Positions 1 to 8,791 of a DNA stretch of 64,000 bases are shown one piece after another. Within the stretch, counting starts at the first letter, position 1. Every line of letters begins with the position of its first letter. Origin of the DNA: Deltaproteobacteria bacterium (lineage in GTDB: Bacteria; Myxococcota; Kuafuiibacteriia; Kuafuiibacteriales; Kuafuiibacteriaceae); the NCBI GenBank assembly GCA_011526105.1, contig WYAZ01000029.1, positions 18,359 to 82,358 on the forward strand, in the 5' to 3' direction. Made by a program: the position numbers and the translations under genes. The notes beneath the pieces were generated by a model that worked only from the letters and a program-made list of their open reading frames with translations, did not search any database and was not told the origin of the DNA.

Positions 1-26
1 TGGCAATCGCTCCGAACGTCGGCGAG

Positions 27-770
27 GTGAGCTCGGACCAGTGGTCCTCGTTTGTGCCTGAACAGCGAGTGCTCGTCGTGGAGGAGGATCGCCACGTCCC
101 GTCCTTTGAAGGCTCCCCCGTCGTGGCGGTCGACCTCGCAACGGGCCAGGGCACCGAGGACCTCATTCGCGCGCTCCGTGGGTCCGCAGCCGAAAGGTCA
201 CCATTTTGGTCTTTGTCCCAAGGGCTAGTACCCGACCCTGCGACGCGTGTTGTCTACGATGCCGATACGAAGTGCATCAATCTTACGCTGCTTCTGGTCG
301 GTCGAGCGTCTGAGCGAGCGCTCGCTCGCATCTGGGATCGAACCAAGACCGAGGGCGCCGAGCGCGTCACTTCAGAGGACGAGGGTGTGCCGACCTTCAG
401 CTACCTGCCGATCGAGCTCGAGGAGATCCGCGGATTCAAGACCTTCTTTCACCTGTACGCCCTCCGAGACGATCCGCGCCTGGAAGACGCCCTCGTGCAC
501 TTAGCCAAGCATGCGCATGGGATCCTTGTCGCCCACGCACCGGGCGAGGGGCTGAGCGGCAACCTGGCGCTGGTCGCCAATACGTGTAGCAAGCGCGCGC
601 CGCGCCCACCTGTGGTGGCGTTGGCGGACCCTCCGGTCGTGAAGGCGTGGACCCAAACGGTCGGCACCGAACCGCAGAGCATGGGAACGCTGGAGGATGA
701 CCGGATCGACGCGGCCCTCGAGGCCCTGGCCAAGCTCGCCTTGATGGAGCTGAAGAACCACAAATCCTAA
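27..770 (+). CDS. MglA-family small GTPase homologue lacking nucleotide-binding motifs; possibly truncated at the window edge
   Basis: Residues about 83-245 follow the MglA/Ras-like fold. The block LPIELEEIRGFKTFFHLY (127-144) is nearly the MglA switch region (LPxxLGEIRGFKTRFxLY), and the helix ending WDRT just before it matches MglA's Y(N/D)KT. Where MglA has the P-loop GPGxxGKT, this protein has VGRASERAL (91-99), with no GK[ST]. The base-specifying NKxD is replaced by VVALADPP. It is therefore unlikely to bind GTP in the usual way. MglA is the myxobacterial motility polarity switch; a role here is inference. The first 80 residues match nothing I recognise. The frame is open from base 3 to the GTG at 27 and no spaced ribosome site precedes that GTG, so the real start may lie before the window. 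The next gene is convergent. Confidence 0.7.
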   Translation: MSSDQWSSFVPEQRVLVVEEDRHVPSFEGSPVVAVDLATGQGTEDLIRALRGSAAERSPFWSLSQGLVPDPATRVVYDADTKCINLTLLLVGRASERALARIWDRTKTEGAERVTSEDEGVPTFSYLPIELEEIRGFKTFFHLYALRDDPRLEDALVHLAKHAHGILVAHAPGEGLSGNLALVANTCSKRAPRPPVVALADPPVVKAWTQTVGTEPQSMGTLEDDRIDAALEALAKLALMELKNHKS

Positions 771-896
771 CAGCCTATTAATCTGACGTTTGCCGCCGGT
801 GCTCGGATCTCGCCGAGGACAGACGAAGGCACGGCAAGCGCCTTCTCCATGCGCGGTCTCAGTCCGCAGAGCACTCGACCGACCCGCCGTCGCGTC

Positions 897-3800
897 TTAC
901 TGCGCGCGACCGGTGGGGATCGCGTAGCAGTGCCCGTTTAGTTGGTCTTCGCCCGCGATCTGAATGGGTGCCCCCGAGGAGCTCGAGCCCATGAGACCAG
1001 GTCCTCCGTAGAAGGCGGTGATCCGTCCGCGCTGCAAGCTGCCGGCCGCGCCGCCGCCGTAGTTGGATCCGGTGACGATGTCGGGGGTGCCATCGCGATT
1101 GAGGTCTCCCCAGACCGCGATGGTCTGACCGAAGGACTCAGTGGTGCAAGTGCCGAGCAGGCTGCAGTCGCCCGAGAGGGTGGCCCACGGCGTGTTGACC
1201 GGCTGCTGACCACCAGCGAAGACGGAGATGGTGCCGCGTCCTGGTCCCGAGCCCAAGGTCGCGCCTACCAGGAGATCGGTGATGCGATCTCCGGTGACAT
1301 CACCTGCGGCCAGCGAGCTACCGAAGAATCCGCCTCCGGTGAAGGTCATGTCTGCGTTCGCGGTGCTCGACGGGGAAGGTCGTATGCTGGGTCCCCCATA
1401 GAAGATGAACACGTTGTTTTGGTTCCTCGCGGCGATGGCGAGGTCCGAGTGTCCGTCCGCGTTGAGATCTCCGATGCCGATGATTCGGTCCCCGGCGTTC
1501 TGAGCGGGGTTTGAACCCACGACCGTCCAGTCGGGGAGTCGGTCGACGCCGACCGGACCGGCCATGAAGGGCCCGAAGTAGACGGCCACCTGTCCTTGAG
1601 TCTGGGGCCCGAACGTGGGGGCGGCGATGGCGAGGTCGGTGAGGGTGTCGCCGTTGAAGTCGCCGAGCACGGTGACCTGCGAGCCGAAACCTCCGCCGCT
1701 CCCGGTGAACCGGATTCGCGCGAGCCCGACGCCTCCGCCGCTGCCGAGGTTGTTGCTCATGAACAGGTAGGCGTCGCCGGGCGAGACGTTGTCCCCAGGT
1801 GCGCCCACGAGAAGCTCAGGGAGCCCATCCCCGTCTTGGTCCGGCATCGCGGCCAACGAGGCCCCCAGACGCATCGCGCTGAGGCCGACCAGGACAACGC
1901 CAGGCGGGGCGGTCAGCGAGGTCGTTGGTCCCGAGGCCGGAAGACCAGGGCCGCCGGGAATGATGCGAACAGTACCCGCGCCTCCATTTTCCCCGGGCGC
2001 GCCCACCGCGAGGTCTGGATAGCCGTCGCCGGTGATGTCATCGAGCACCGCCACGCTCGCTCCAAAGCGAGCGCCCGACATGCCGCCCGAGTAGATCCGA
2101 TTCGCGGAACTTGCGACTTCGGGCGGAAGCGCAGGCCCTGAGAGTCCGCCGAAGCGTATGTATACGCGGCCCGCGTCGTTGAGGACCGAGCTGCTTCCCT
2201 GCACGTCGAGGTCCGGGGCGGCGAAGACGAGATCTGCGAGCCCGTCGTCATTTAGATCGAAACGCGACCGCGCGAACGGCTGAAACGACGCGACGATGTT
2301 GTGGCCCGACGTGCCGATGTTGACGGTGCACGGAGAGTACTGCGCGCAGCCGCCACCCTGAAACGCGACGAACTGTCGGCCCGAGGGCGGGATCGCGGTG
2401 AGTGGGACCGCAGCTCCGGACGGAAAACTCTCGGTGCAGTCGCCCGGACAATCAATGCCCGGACCTGTCACGCGACCCCCACCATTGATGGTGATCTGGA
2501 CCGGATGGAGCACAACACGGCTGAAGTTTGCGGTTGCGTTCTTCGGGGCGTCGACGCTCAGCGAGCACACCAAAGAGGTACCGGCGGACGCGCAGTCATC
2601 TGCCCAACCATCGAAGGTCGCGTCCATGGCGGGGGTGACACGGAGTTGGACCGTGCTGCCTTGAAGAAAGTTCGCGCTGGCGGTGGTGCACCCCGGGCCG
2701 CACACGATCGCTCCATCGCTCGACTGAACCTCTCCATCTCCGCTGCCCCGTTTGGTCACCGCGACTCGGTGAAAGATTCCGGTGTCGGCGATGAACTCCG
2801 CGCCGACGGCGTGGGGCTGGTCCATGCTCAGCTGGCAAGGCTGGGTGCCGCTGCAGGAAGCACCCTGCCACCCGCTGAAGACAGATCCCGGCCCGGGTTC
2901 GGCGGAGAGCACGACCGCGGAGCTGAACGGGAACTCTGCGGTGCACGCGGCACCGCAATTGATCCCGCTCGGGGAAGAGACGACCGCACCCTCGCCGTCG
3001 CCGGTGACGAGTACGCTCAGGGTCTGAGGGCCGGTGTTGCGAGCAAACTCGGCGCCCACGAGCAAGGCCGAGCTCATCGTCACCGCACAAGCGCCCGAAC
3101 CCGAACACGCCCCCGACCACCCAACAAAGGTGGACTCCGGGTCGGGCTCAGCGACCAAGCTCACCACCGTGGCGGGTGCGAACTCGAAGCTGCATGACGT
3201 TCCACAAGCGATGCCAGCGGGATCGGACGTGACCATGCCGTTACCCTCGCCGGAAGGCGTTACCGTCAGTAGAAAGGAGCTCTGCAGCACGAAGGTTGCG
3301 CTGACCTGCCGGTCTGCATCCATGCGAAGGTTGCACTCCGCGCCCCCCGAACACGCGCCGCTCCAACCCCCGAAGGTGCCGGTCGTCTCGAGGACCGAGA
3401 GACGGACGTTCGTGTCTCGAGGAAAGACCGCCTCGCAACGCGGTTGTCCCATGCCGCAGTCGATGCCGGGCGGGGCAGAGACCACACGCCCCTCTGCGTT
3501 GCCCGAGATCGAGACGTTGAGGCGCGCTTCGAGTGCGACGCCGCCCGAGCAACGGGCTGGGTCCGGCAGGCACATCTGTTGTTCCGGGCACGCCATCACC
3601 GCTTCCGGGGCGCCAAAGCGCGAGCACCGCACTACACCTCTGCCATCACTCGAGCATCGGCCCGGCCCGGGGATGCAGAGCCCGTCGAGCTCCTCACCGG
3701 CGTTCACCGGGCTGAGGTCGGCGACATCGAGCAGTTCCGCGATGCAGCCCCGCTCCGTACAGCTCTGCTCCGCCGGGCAGCTCGAGCTCTGGCAGCTCCG

Positions 3801-4163
3801 CGCCAAGAAGATCCCGAGCCTGGAGGTGACCTCGGGAAACCGTGCGAGGCGGCGTCGGACCACGGGCCCTTGCGACGCGATTGGGCCCACGCCCTTGATC
3901 TCGATGCTGAGGGGTTGTGTTCGATCGCCGCCGGGCGCCAAGACGCCAAACGAGAGAGGCAGCGGCGTCTCCGAGAGATTGAAGCTGTGCGTCACCGGAG
4001 TGCCTTCGGCCCCCGACACCGAAACCTCGATGACGGAGAGTTCGGCCGGTACGCCGTAGTCCGACTGCACGACGACGATGAGCTGCGGTTCCTTCGAGCA
4101 GGCCGCCGAGAGCGCGCCGAGTGCGAGCAGCATCAAATGAGAAAGACGCATAAGAGACCTCAT
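897..4163 (-). CDS. Large lipoprotein with InlB-like and FG-GAP repeats
   Basis: 1088 residues if started at the ATG that overlaps the upstream stop (ATGA at 4160-4163); a longer frame to 4277 would bury the signal peptide. The N-terminus MRSLMRLSHLMLLALG ends in lipobox LSAAC, so it should be lipid-anchored. Five divergent InlB-B-type repeats of about 80 residues follow (roughly 250-650), each with a GxGxVxSxPxGIxC start, a second Cys pair and an FxGW core. The C-terminal 430 residues hold seven FG-GAP/VCBS-type repeats with calcium-loop motifs such as DLNDDGLADL and DFNGDTLTDL, predicted to close into a beta-propeller. Both repeat types are common in myxobacterial surface proteins. It is the last gene of the unit kinase, TPR protein, lipoprotein. 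The ligand is unknown. Confidence 0.85.
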   Translation of the reverse strand: MRSLMRLSHLMLLALGALSAACSKEPQLIVVVQSDYGVPAELSVIEVSVSGAEGTPVTHSFNLSETPLPLSFGVLAPGGDRTQPLSIEIKGVGPIASQGPVVRRRLARFPEVTSRLGIFLARSCQSSSCPAEQSCTERGCIAELLDVADLSPVNAGEELDGLCIPGPGRCSSDGRGVVRCSRFGAPEAVMACPEQQMCLPDPARCSGGVALEARLNVSISGNAEGRVVSAPPGIDCGMGQPRCEAVFPRDTNVRLSVLETTGTFGGWSGACSGGAECNLRMDADRQVSATFVLQSSFLLTVTPSGEGNGMVTSDPAGIACGTSCSFEFAPATVVSLVAEPDPESTFVGWSGACSGSGACAVTMSSALLVGAEFARNTGPQTLSVLVTGDGEGAVVSSPSGINCGAACTAEFPFSSAVVLSAEPGPGSVFSGWQGASCSGTQPCQLSMDQPHAVGAEFIADTGIFHRVAVTKRGSGDGEVQSSDGAIVCGPGCTTASANFLQGSTVQLRVTPAMDATFDGWADDCASAGTSLVCSLSVDAPKNATANFSRVVLHPVQITINGGGRVTGPGIDCPGDCTESFPSGAAVPLTAIPPSGRQFVAFQGGGCAQYSPCTVNIGTSGHNIVASFQPFARSRFDLNDDGLADLVFAAPDLDVQGSSSVLNDAGRVYIRFGGLSGPALPPEVASSANRIYSGGMSGARFGASVAVLDDITGDGYPDLAVGAPGENGGAGTVRIIPGGPGLPASGPTTSLTAPPGVVLVGLSAMRLGASLAAMPDQDGDGLPELLVGAPGDNVSPGDAYLFMSNNLGSGGGVGLARIRFTGSGGGFGSQVTVLGDFNGDTLTDLAIAAPTFGPQTQGQVAVYFGPFMAGPVGVDRLPDWTVVGSNPAQNAGDRIIGIGDLNADGHSDLAIAARNQNNVFIFYGGPSIRPSPSSTANADMTFTGGGFFGSSLAAGDVTGDRITDLLVGATLGSGPGRGTISVFAGGQQPVNTPWATLSGDCSLLGTCTTESFGQTIAVWGDLNRDGTPDIVTGSNYGGGAAGSLQRGRITAFYGGPGLMGSSSSGAPIQIAGEDQLNGHCYAIPTGRAQ

Positions 4164-4789
4164 GGCTCGAGCACCACGCCGCTGTTTCCGCCGTATGGGC
4201 TGCCCCCTCCACCGAGCGCGAGAGCGAGCACCACCCCTCCACCCACGACGGCGGCGCCGGTGAGGATCCAAAACCAAGGGCTCTCGATGATCGAACTGTC
4301 GTCCGCTTCTGGGCTCACCGAAAGCTCGACCGGAGGTGGGGTGGCTTGCTTCGCCACCGGTGGTGGTGGTGGTGGTGGTGCTGGTTCGGTCTTGGCTGGT
4401 TCGTCGGGTGGCGTGGCCTTGGCCTCTGACTTCTCCTTCGCTTCATCCCGATGCCGTTTCAGTTCGCGCAGCATGATGATGGTTTCATTGGCGCGGGCGG
4501 CGTCCTCGGGTTCCGTGGCGACGTACTCCTCGAAGTAGCGGATCGATTCTTCGTAGCGCTTCAGCATTCGAAGGCACTGAGCGAGTCCAAAGATCGCGGC
4601 CGGTCTTCGTTCGGAGAGCTTGTAGGCTTTCTGGAAGTGCGGGAGCGCCGCTTCGTATTCCTCGGCTTCGAAGTACCGAGTGGCGGTCTCGAACTCCATC
4701 CTTGCCTGGGAGGTCTCAGCCTGCGCGTGGGCCTTTGCCCCGAGGGCCACGGAGAACATCACCAGTCCCAGCACGATCGGTCTCACCAT
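4160..4789 (-). CDS. Secreted or membrane TPR protein with C-terminal anchor
   Basis: 209 residues. A signal peptide (MVRPIVLGLVMFSVALGAKAHA) is followed by two or three TPR-like helix pairs (about 27-100: YFEAEEYEAALPHFQKAY, then CLRMLKRYEESIRYFEEYV). A Lys/Glu-rich helix, a proline run (PPPPPPPP) and a C-terminal transmembrane segment preceded by SPWFW come next. The same ESPWFW plus membrane helix ends the unrelated PEGA protein at 17272-18198. The start overlaps the end of the upstream kinase by 7 bases and the stop overlaps the next gene by 4, so the three genes are probably translated together. TPRs bind proteins; the partner is unknown, though the upstream kinase is an obvious candidate. 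Confidence 0.85.
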   Translation of the reverse strand: MVRPIVLGLVMFSVALGAKAHAQAETSQARMEFETATRYFEAEEYEAALPHFQKAYKLSERRPAAIFGLAQCLRMLKRYEESIRYFEEYVATEPEDAARANETIIMLRELKRHRDEAKEKSEAKATPPDEPAKTEPAPPPPPPPVAKQATPPPVELSVSPEADDSSIIESPWFWILTGAAVVGGGVVLALALGGGGSPYGGNSGVVLEP

Positions 4790-6147
4790 GGTACGAGCTC
4801 ACTCTTCCTGACCGGCGCGGCCCTCTTCCTGGCTGGAGGTTTTGCCTCCTCGGTCTGCCTCTTCGTGGTCTTTCGGGCGGTGGGCTCGCGCGCCGGCGCT
4901 TTGACCTCGGAGACCGGTGGCTTCTCCGGCTCGGGGGCTGCGCCCTGGGCGGTCCCGATCTCGGTCACCTCGGGCTCATCGGTCGTGGGCTGTGGAGGCG
5001 TCGGTTCGACCGGCGGCGGACTCGGTTTCGACGGCGGGGCCACGGGGACCGAACTCGAGACAACCTCGACCGCGGGTTTCGAACGCATATACGCGACGCC
5101 CGCGATACCCACGGCGAGAAGCAGCGCGATTCCGCCCAGCGCGAGGAGGCCCGTTGAACGGCCTCCGAGCCCAGCCTTGGTGTAGAGCGATGACATGTCG
5201 TCGGACGATGAAGCCATCGTGGCCTGAGTAGGCAGGCCGGGAAGGCCGGGTGCGACGAGCGTCGTGGCGCCGCCGACGGTCGGGGTGTCCAAGATCTGTG
5301 ACAGGGTCTGAATGAACTCGCTGAGCGTGGGCCGGTCCTTGCGATCGACCGCGAGGCAAGCGCGCACCAGCGCCTGAATCTGCGCCGCGCCCGGTGTGCC
5401 CGGAGGCAGCTCGAGCTCGGGAATGCTGCCCCCCACCTTGAGCTCCAAGATCTTTCGTGGACTGCCCACGAAGGCGCGCTGGCCGGCGACCATCTCGTAG
5501 AAGATCTCGGCGAGCGCATACACGTCCGTCGCGGGCGACACGGACTCGGCCCCAATCTGCTCCGGCGCCATGTACGCGGGTGTGCCGAGCACCATTCCGG
5601 TCGCGGTCTTGTGTTCGGAGCTGCCCGCGGCCTGCTTGGCGATACCGAAGTCGAGGATCTTGATGTCTGGCATCCACGCCAAATCCGGCGGCGGAGGCTC
5701 CACAAACATGATGTTGTCCGGCTTGAGGTCGCGGTGGATGACGCCGACTTCGTGCACTGCCTCGAGGGCGCTGGCGATCTGTTGGGCGATGCCCACCGCC
5801 AAGCCGACCGTGAGTTTGTGGTGCTTGAGAAACTGCCCTAGAGGCGGTCCCGCGAGAAACTCCATCACGTAAGCGACGCGTGGTGGATCTTCGGACTCGA
5901 TGAAGTCGGTGACGTCGACGATGCTCGGGTGCCGGATGCCGTTGACGACCTTGGCCTCTTGAAGAAACCTCGACACATAGTCCCGACTCGCGATGAGGTC
6001 GTCCGCCAACACCTTGATCGCCACTTGGCGTGTGAGGCGTTGATGTCGCGCCTTGTAGACGGTGCCCATTCCTCCTCGGCCGAGCAGGCTCTCGAGGAGG
6101 TATCCGTGGAGAATCTCCCCAGAAGCGTCGTTGGGCTTGGTGGGCAT
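4783..6147 (-). CDS. Transmembrane Hanks-type serine/threonine protein kinase
   Basis: 454 residues. The kinase domain spans about 14-285: glycine loop GRGGMGTV (23-30), ATP lysine K45, catalytic loop HRDLKPDN (138-145), DFG at 166-168 and APE at 194-196, all intact. A linker leads to one transmembrane helix (about 333-354), then a 100-residue Pro/Glu/Lys-rich tail outside the cytoplasm with no sensor domain visible. The tail ends in a basic stretch (KPPARKRAAPVRK). It is the first gene of a three-gene minus-strand unit with the TPR protein and repeat lipoprotein. Substrates cannot be read from sequence; phosphorylation linked to the two envelope proteins downstream is inference. Confidence 0.95.
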   Translation of the reverse strand: MPTKPNDASGEILHGYLLESLLGRGGMGTVYKARHQRLTRQVAIKVLADDLIASRDYVSRFLQEAKVVNGIRHPSIVDVTDFIESEDPPRVAYVMEFLAGPPLGQFLKHHKLTVGLAVGIAQQIASALEAVHEVGVIHRDLKPDNIMFVEPPPPDLAWMPDIKILDFGIAKQAAGSSEHKTATGMVLGTPAYMAPEQIGAESVSPATDVYALAEIFYEMVAGQRAFVGSPRKILELKVGGSIPELELPPGTPGAAQIQALVRACLAVDRKDRPTLSEFIQTLSQILDTPTVGGATTLVAPGLPGLPTQATMASSSDDMSSLYTKAGLGGRSTGLLALGGIALLLAVGIAGVAYMRSKPAVEVVSSSVPVAPPSKPSPPPVEPTPPQPTTDEPEVTEIGTAQGAAPEPEKPPVSEVKAPAREPTARKTTKRQTEEAKPPARKRAAPVRKSELVPW

Positions 6148-6238
6148 GCGGGGCGACCAGCATAGGAGAGCAGGACCCTCTGCTCAAGTCGATCGTCCGA
6201 CTTGGACCTACCCGTTGAAGCAGGCCACTGCGCAGCGT

Positions 6239-7414
6239 TTAGGCGCCCACGGCGCAGAACTGCTCGTAGTCGATGAGCTCGGTGATGCTGGGCTTGTCGC
6301 TGCACACCGGGCACTTCGGATCCTGCCGGAGCTTCAAGGTGCGCCAGCTCTGATCGAGCGCATCGTACTGGAGCAGCTTGCCGATGAGCGGCTGCCCCCG
6401 CTCGAGCACGAGCTTGATCGCTTCGATGGCCTGCATGGTGCCGATGACGCCGGGGAGGGCGCCGAGCACTCCGGCCTCCGCGCAGCTCGGCGCGAGGCCG
6501 GCCGGCGGGGGTTCGGGGTAGAGGCAGCGGTAGCACGGCCCACCGAGCGCGGGCGCGAACACCGAGACCTGCCCCTCGAAGCGGAAGATCGAGCCATGGA
6601 CGTTGGGGACCTTCTTGAACACGCAGGCGTCGTTGATCAGGTAGCGCGTGGGGAAGTTGTCGCAGCCATCGACGACCACATCCCAGCCCTCATCGAGGAT
6701 GCGCATGATGTTCTCGGAAGACAGGCGCTCCTTGAACGGGATCACCTTGACGTCGGGGTTCAAGCTGGTGAGGGCGCGGGCGGCGCTCTCGACCTTGGCC
6801 ACCCCCACGTCTTGATCGCGGTGCAGGATCTGTCGCTGCAGGTTCGAGCGATCGACGTCATCGGGATCGATGACTCCGAGCGTTCCGATGCCGGCCGCGG
6901 CCAGGTAGTACGCCGCCGGTGAGCCGAGGCCGCCCGCGCCCACGAGCAGCACGCGGGCCCCGAGCATGCGGAGCTGACCGTCGGTGCCGACCTCGGGGAT
7001 GCTCAGGTGGCGCGCGTAGCGGATCTGTTGCTCGGCATTCAGCGTGGGCTCGACACCCCACTCGAGGCCTTTGTTCTTCCACGCGCCAAAGCCCCCGGCG
7101 AGGGAGGAGACGTTCTCATAGCCCATCTCTTCGAGGGAGCGCGCGGCGAAGGCGCTTCGGATGCCGCCTTGGCAGTAGAGGACGACGTCCGCATCGCGAC
7201 GCGGTTCGAGCGCCTCGATCTTGAGCTCGAGGAAGCCACGCGGGATGTGTTTGGCGCCATAGAGCTTGCCGGTGGCGACCTCGTCCGCCTCTCGGATGTC
7301 GATCACGAGTGGCTTGGAAGTGCTCCGGATCCGCTCATTGAGGCCCTCCGGAGTGATCTCTTTGATGCTCGCCCTGGTCCTCGAGAACAGCTCGTCCTTG
7401 GTTAGCGCCGCCAT
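6239..7414 (-). CDS. moeB: Molybdopterin-synthase adenylyltransferase MoeB with N-terminal rhodanese domain
   Basis: 391 residues in two domains. Residues 15-118 are a rhodanese with an active-site loop starting at C81 (YCQGGIRS). Residues 125-391 are a ThiF/MoeB E1-like enzyme: ATP loop GAGGLGSP (158-165), the DxDxVDxSNLxRQ-type region (DPDDVDRSNLQRQ), and two zinc-binding pairs, CYRC and CPVC. MoeB adenylates the C-terminal glycine of MoaD so that sulfur can be loaded for molybdopterin synthesis. Fusions of the two domains usually place the rhodanese after the E1 domain (Uba4/MOCS3); here it comes first. It is divergent from moaA, which supports a Moco role, but it could also serve thiamine or another sulfur-carrier pathway. 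Confidence 0.92.
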   Translation of the reverse strand: MAALTKDELFSRTRASIKEITPEGLNERIRSTSKPLVIDIREADEVATGKLYGAKHIPRGFLELKIEALEPRRDADVVLYCQGGIRSAFAARSLEEMGYENVSSLAGGFGAWKNKGLEWGVEPTLNAEQQIRYARHLSIPEVGTDGQLRMLGARVLLVGAGGLGSPAAYYLAAAGIGTLGVIDPDDVDRSNLQRQILHRDQDVGVAKVESAARALTSLNPDVKVIPFKERLSSENIMRILDEGWDVVVDGCDNFPTRYLINDACVFKKVPNVHGSIFRFEGQVSVFAPALGGPCYRCLYPEPPPAGLAPSCAEAGVLGALPGVIGTMQAIEAIKLVLERGQPLIGKLLQYDALDQSWRTLKLRQDPKCPVCSDKPSITELIDYEQFCAVGA

Positions 7415-7569
7415 ATTCGACCTCCCAGCATGGAGCAGGCTTGGAACGAGTCAACCGATCTTTGCGCAGCGCGGCAAAGCTTCCGACGAAGGCGCCCGAT
7501 AGCGCTCGTGTTTTACCTGATCCACGAGCGGACTTGTGTGTTGGCGCCGGTTTGGCGAGGCTCCGGGCA

Positions 7570-8664
7570 GTGGAACGAAGCAGCCTGCGTATCCTCCGTG
7601 AGGATGAGGCCGCGGTCGACGAGGAGGTCCCCTTCGCCGCGCGGGGGCGGGTCGGGGTCCCCGGCTGGCTCTCGGACCGTCAGGGCCGCCGTCTTCGCTA
7701 CCTCCGCCTTTCGGTCACGGATCGTTGCGACCTTCGCTGTCACTACTGCATGCCCGCCGAAGGTGTACCCGCGACGCCGAGATCGGAGCTTTTGAGCTTC
7801 GAGGAGATCGCCCGGGTCGCACGGCTGTTTCGGGCGCTCGGGGTCGAGACCATCCGTCTCACCGGCGGGGAGCCGCTGCTTCGGCGTGGCTTGCCCGAGC
7901 TCGTCCGCATGATCCGCGGCGAAGGCATCGACGATGTCGCCCTCACCACAAACGCGACGCTGCTCGAGCGCTACGCGGCGCCGCTCAAAGAGGCGGGCCT
8001 GACGCGCATCAACGTCTCGCTGGACAGCCTCGATCCTGAGGTCTTCCGCGAACTCACGCGCGGTGGAGATCTAGCTCGGGTGCGCCGCGGGCTCGACGCC
8101 GCGCGCGACGCCGGCTTCGCCCCCATCAAACTCAACACCGTCGTGGTTCGCGGCCGAAACGATCACGAGCTGGCCGACATCGTGGCCTTCGCCTTCGAAC
8201 GCGACTTCGTCCCTCGGTTCATCGAGCTCATGCCGCTCGGTGCCGCGGCCGGCGCGGCGCTCGGAGCGAGCGCGGTCGTGAGTCTAAAGGAGATGAAGGC
8301 ACGACTCTCCGAGTGTCTGGTCCCCGAGGAAGCGGCACACTTTGGTGAAGTCGCCGGTCGCGGTCCTGCGGGCTACCTCAGGGCGCGCGATGGAAGCGGC
8401 CGCCGCGTAGGCTTCATTGGCGCGGTGACCGAGAACTTCTGCGAGCGCTGTAACCGCGTGCGGGTCACGGCGAGCGGACAGATTCGCGCCTGTCTCGCCT
8501 CGCCCAATGGGCTCTCCCTGCGCGATCTGCTGCGTGGCCATGCGCGTGAAGAAGCCCTGCTCGAGGTCCTGAGAGACTCACTCTTCGGCAAGCGTGAAGG
8601 GCACTACTTTCACGTGGAGAACGACCTGCACCTCGGGGTCTCCATGTCGGGCGTGGGTGGTTAG
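7570..8664 (+). CDS. moaA: GTP 3',8-cyclase MoaA, radical SAM enzyme of Moco synthesis
   Basis: Converts GTP to the cyclic intermediate that starts molybdopterin synthesis. The N-terminal radical-SAM cluster is CDLRCHYC (CxxxCxxC), followed by the SAM motif GGEPLLR. The second iron-sulfur cluster is CERCNRV then a Cys 13 residues on (RAC), as in the family. The C-terminus MSGVGG keeps the double glycine that MoaA needs for catalysis. The frame is open to a TTG at 7441, but similarity begins only near VPGWLSDRQGR. GTG 7570 has GAGG nine bases upstream and leaves room for a divergent promoter, so I chose it (364 residues; other MoaAs are about 330). Divergent from moeB. Confidence 0.93.
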   Translation: MERSSLRILREDEAAVDEEVPFAARGRVGVPGWLSDRQGRRLRYLRLSVTDRCDLRCHYCMPAEGVPATPRSELLSFEEIARVARLFRALGVETIRLTGGEPLLRRGLPELVRMIRGEGIDDVALTTNATLLERYAAPLKEAGLTRINVSLDSLDPEVFRELTRGGDLARVRRGLDAARDAGFAPIKLNTVVVRGRNDHELADIVAFAFERDFVPRFIELMPLGAAAGAALGASAVVSLKEMKARLSECLVPEEAAHFGEVAGRGPAGYLRARDGSGRRVGFIGAVTENFCERCNRVRVTASGQIRACLASPNGLSLRDLLRGHAREEALLEVLRDSLFGKREGHYFHVENDLHLGVSMSGVGG

Positions 8665-8707
8665 ACCCCAGAGCCCGAAGCATCCCCTCAACTCGGTTCG
8701 CATGCAT

Positions 8708-8743
8708 GAACGTCAACGTTGACGTTGACGTTGACGTTCACGG
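8708..8743. repeat. Hexamer array (ACGTTG/ACGTTC type) in a convergent spacer
   Basis: In the 127-base spacer between the ends of moaA and the PEGA-like gene, the hexamer GTTGAC is repeated three times and then changes to GTTCAC. Bases 8709-8726 are a perfect 18-base palindrome (AACGTCAACGTTGACGTT), and the whole stretch is bounded by TGAACGTCAACGT and its reverse complement, so it can fold on itself. Related arrays occur in the other wide convergent spacer at 12211-12444. It might act as a two-way terminator or belong to a dispersed repeat family; it lacks a U-run, so a standard intrinsic terminator is not shown. Confidence 0.6.
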
Positions 8744-8791
8744 CCCCGCTCGCGGATCCGCGCGGAGGTTGAATCGGTCACGCTCTAAACC

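Noticed and set aside
2301..3197. Long plus-strand open frame inside the repeat lipoprotein gene
   Set aside because: High GC keeps antisense frames open; the minus strand has the lipobox and the clear repeats. The same holds for 942-1514 and 3034-4059.
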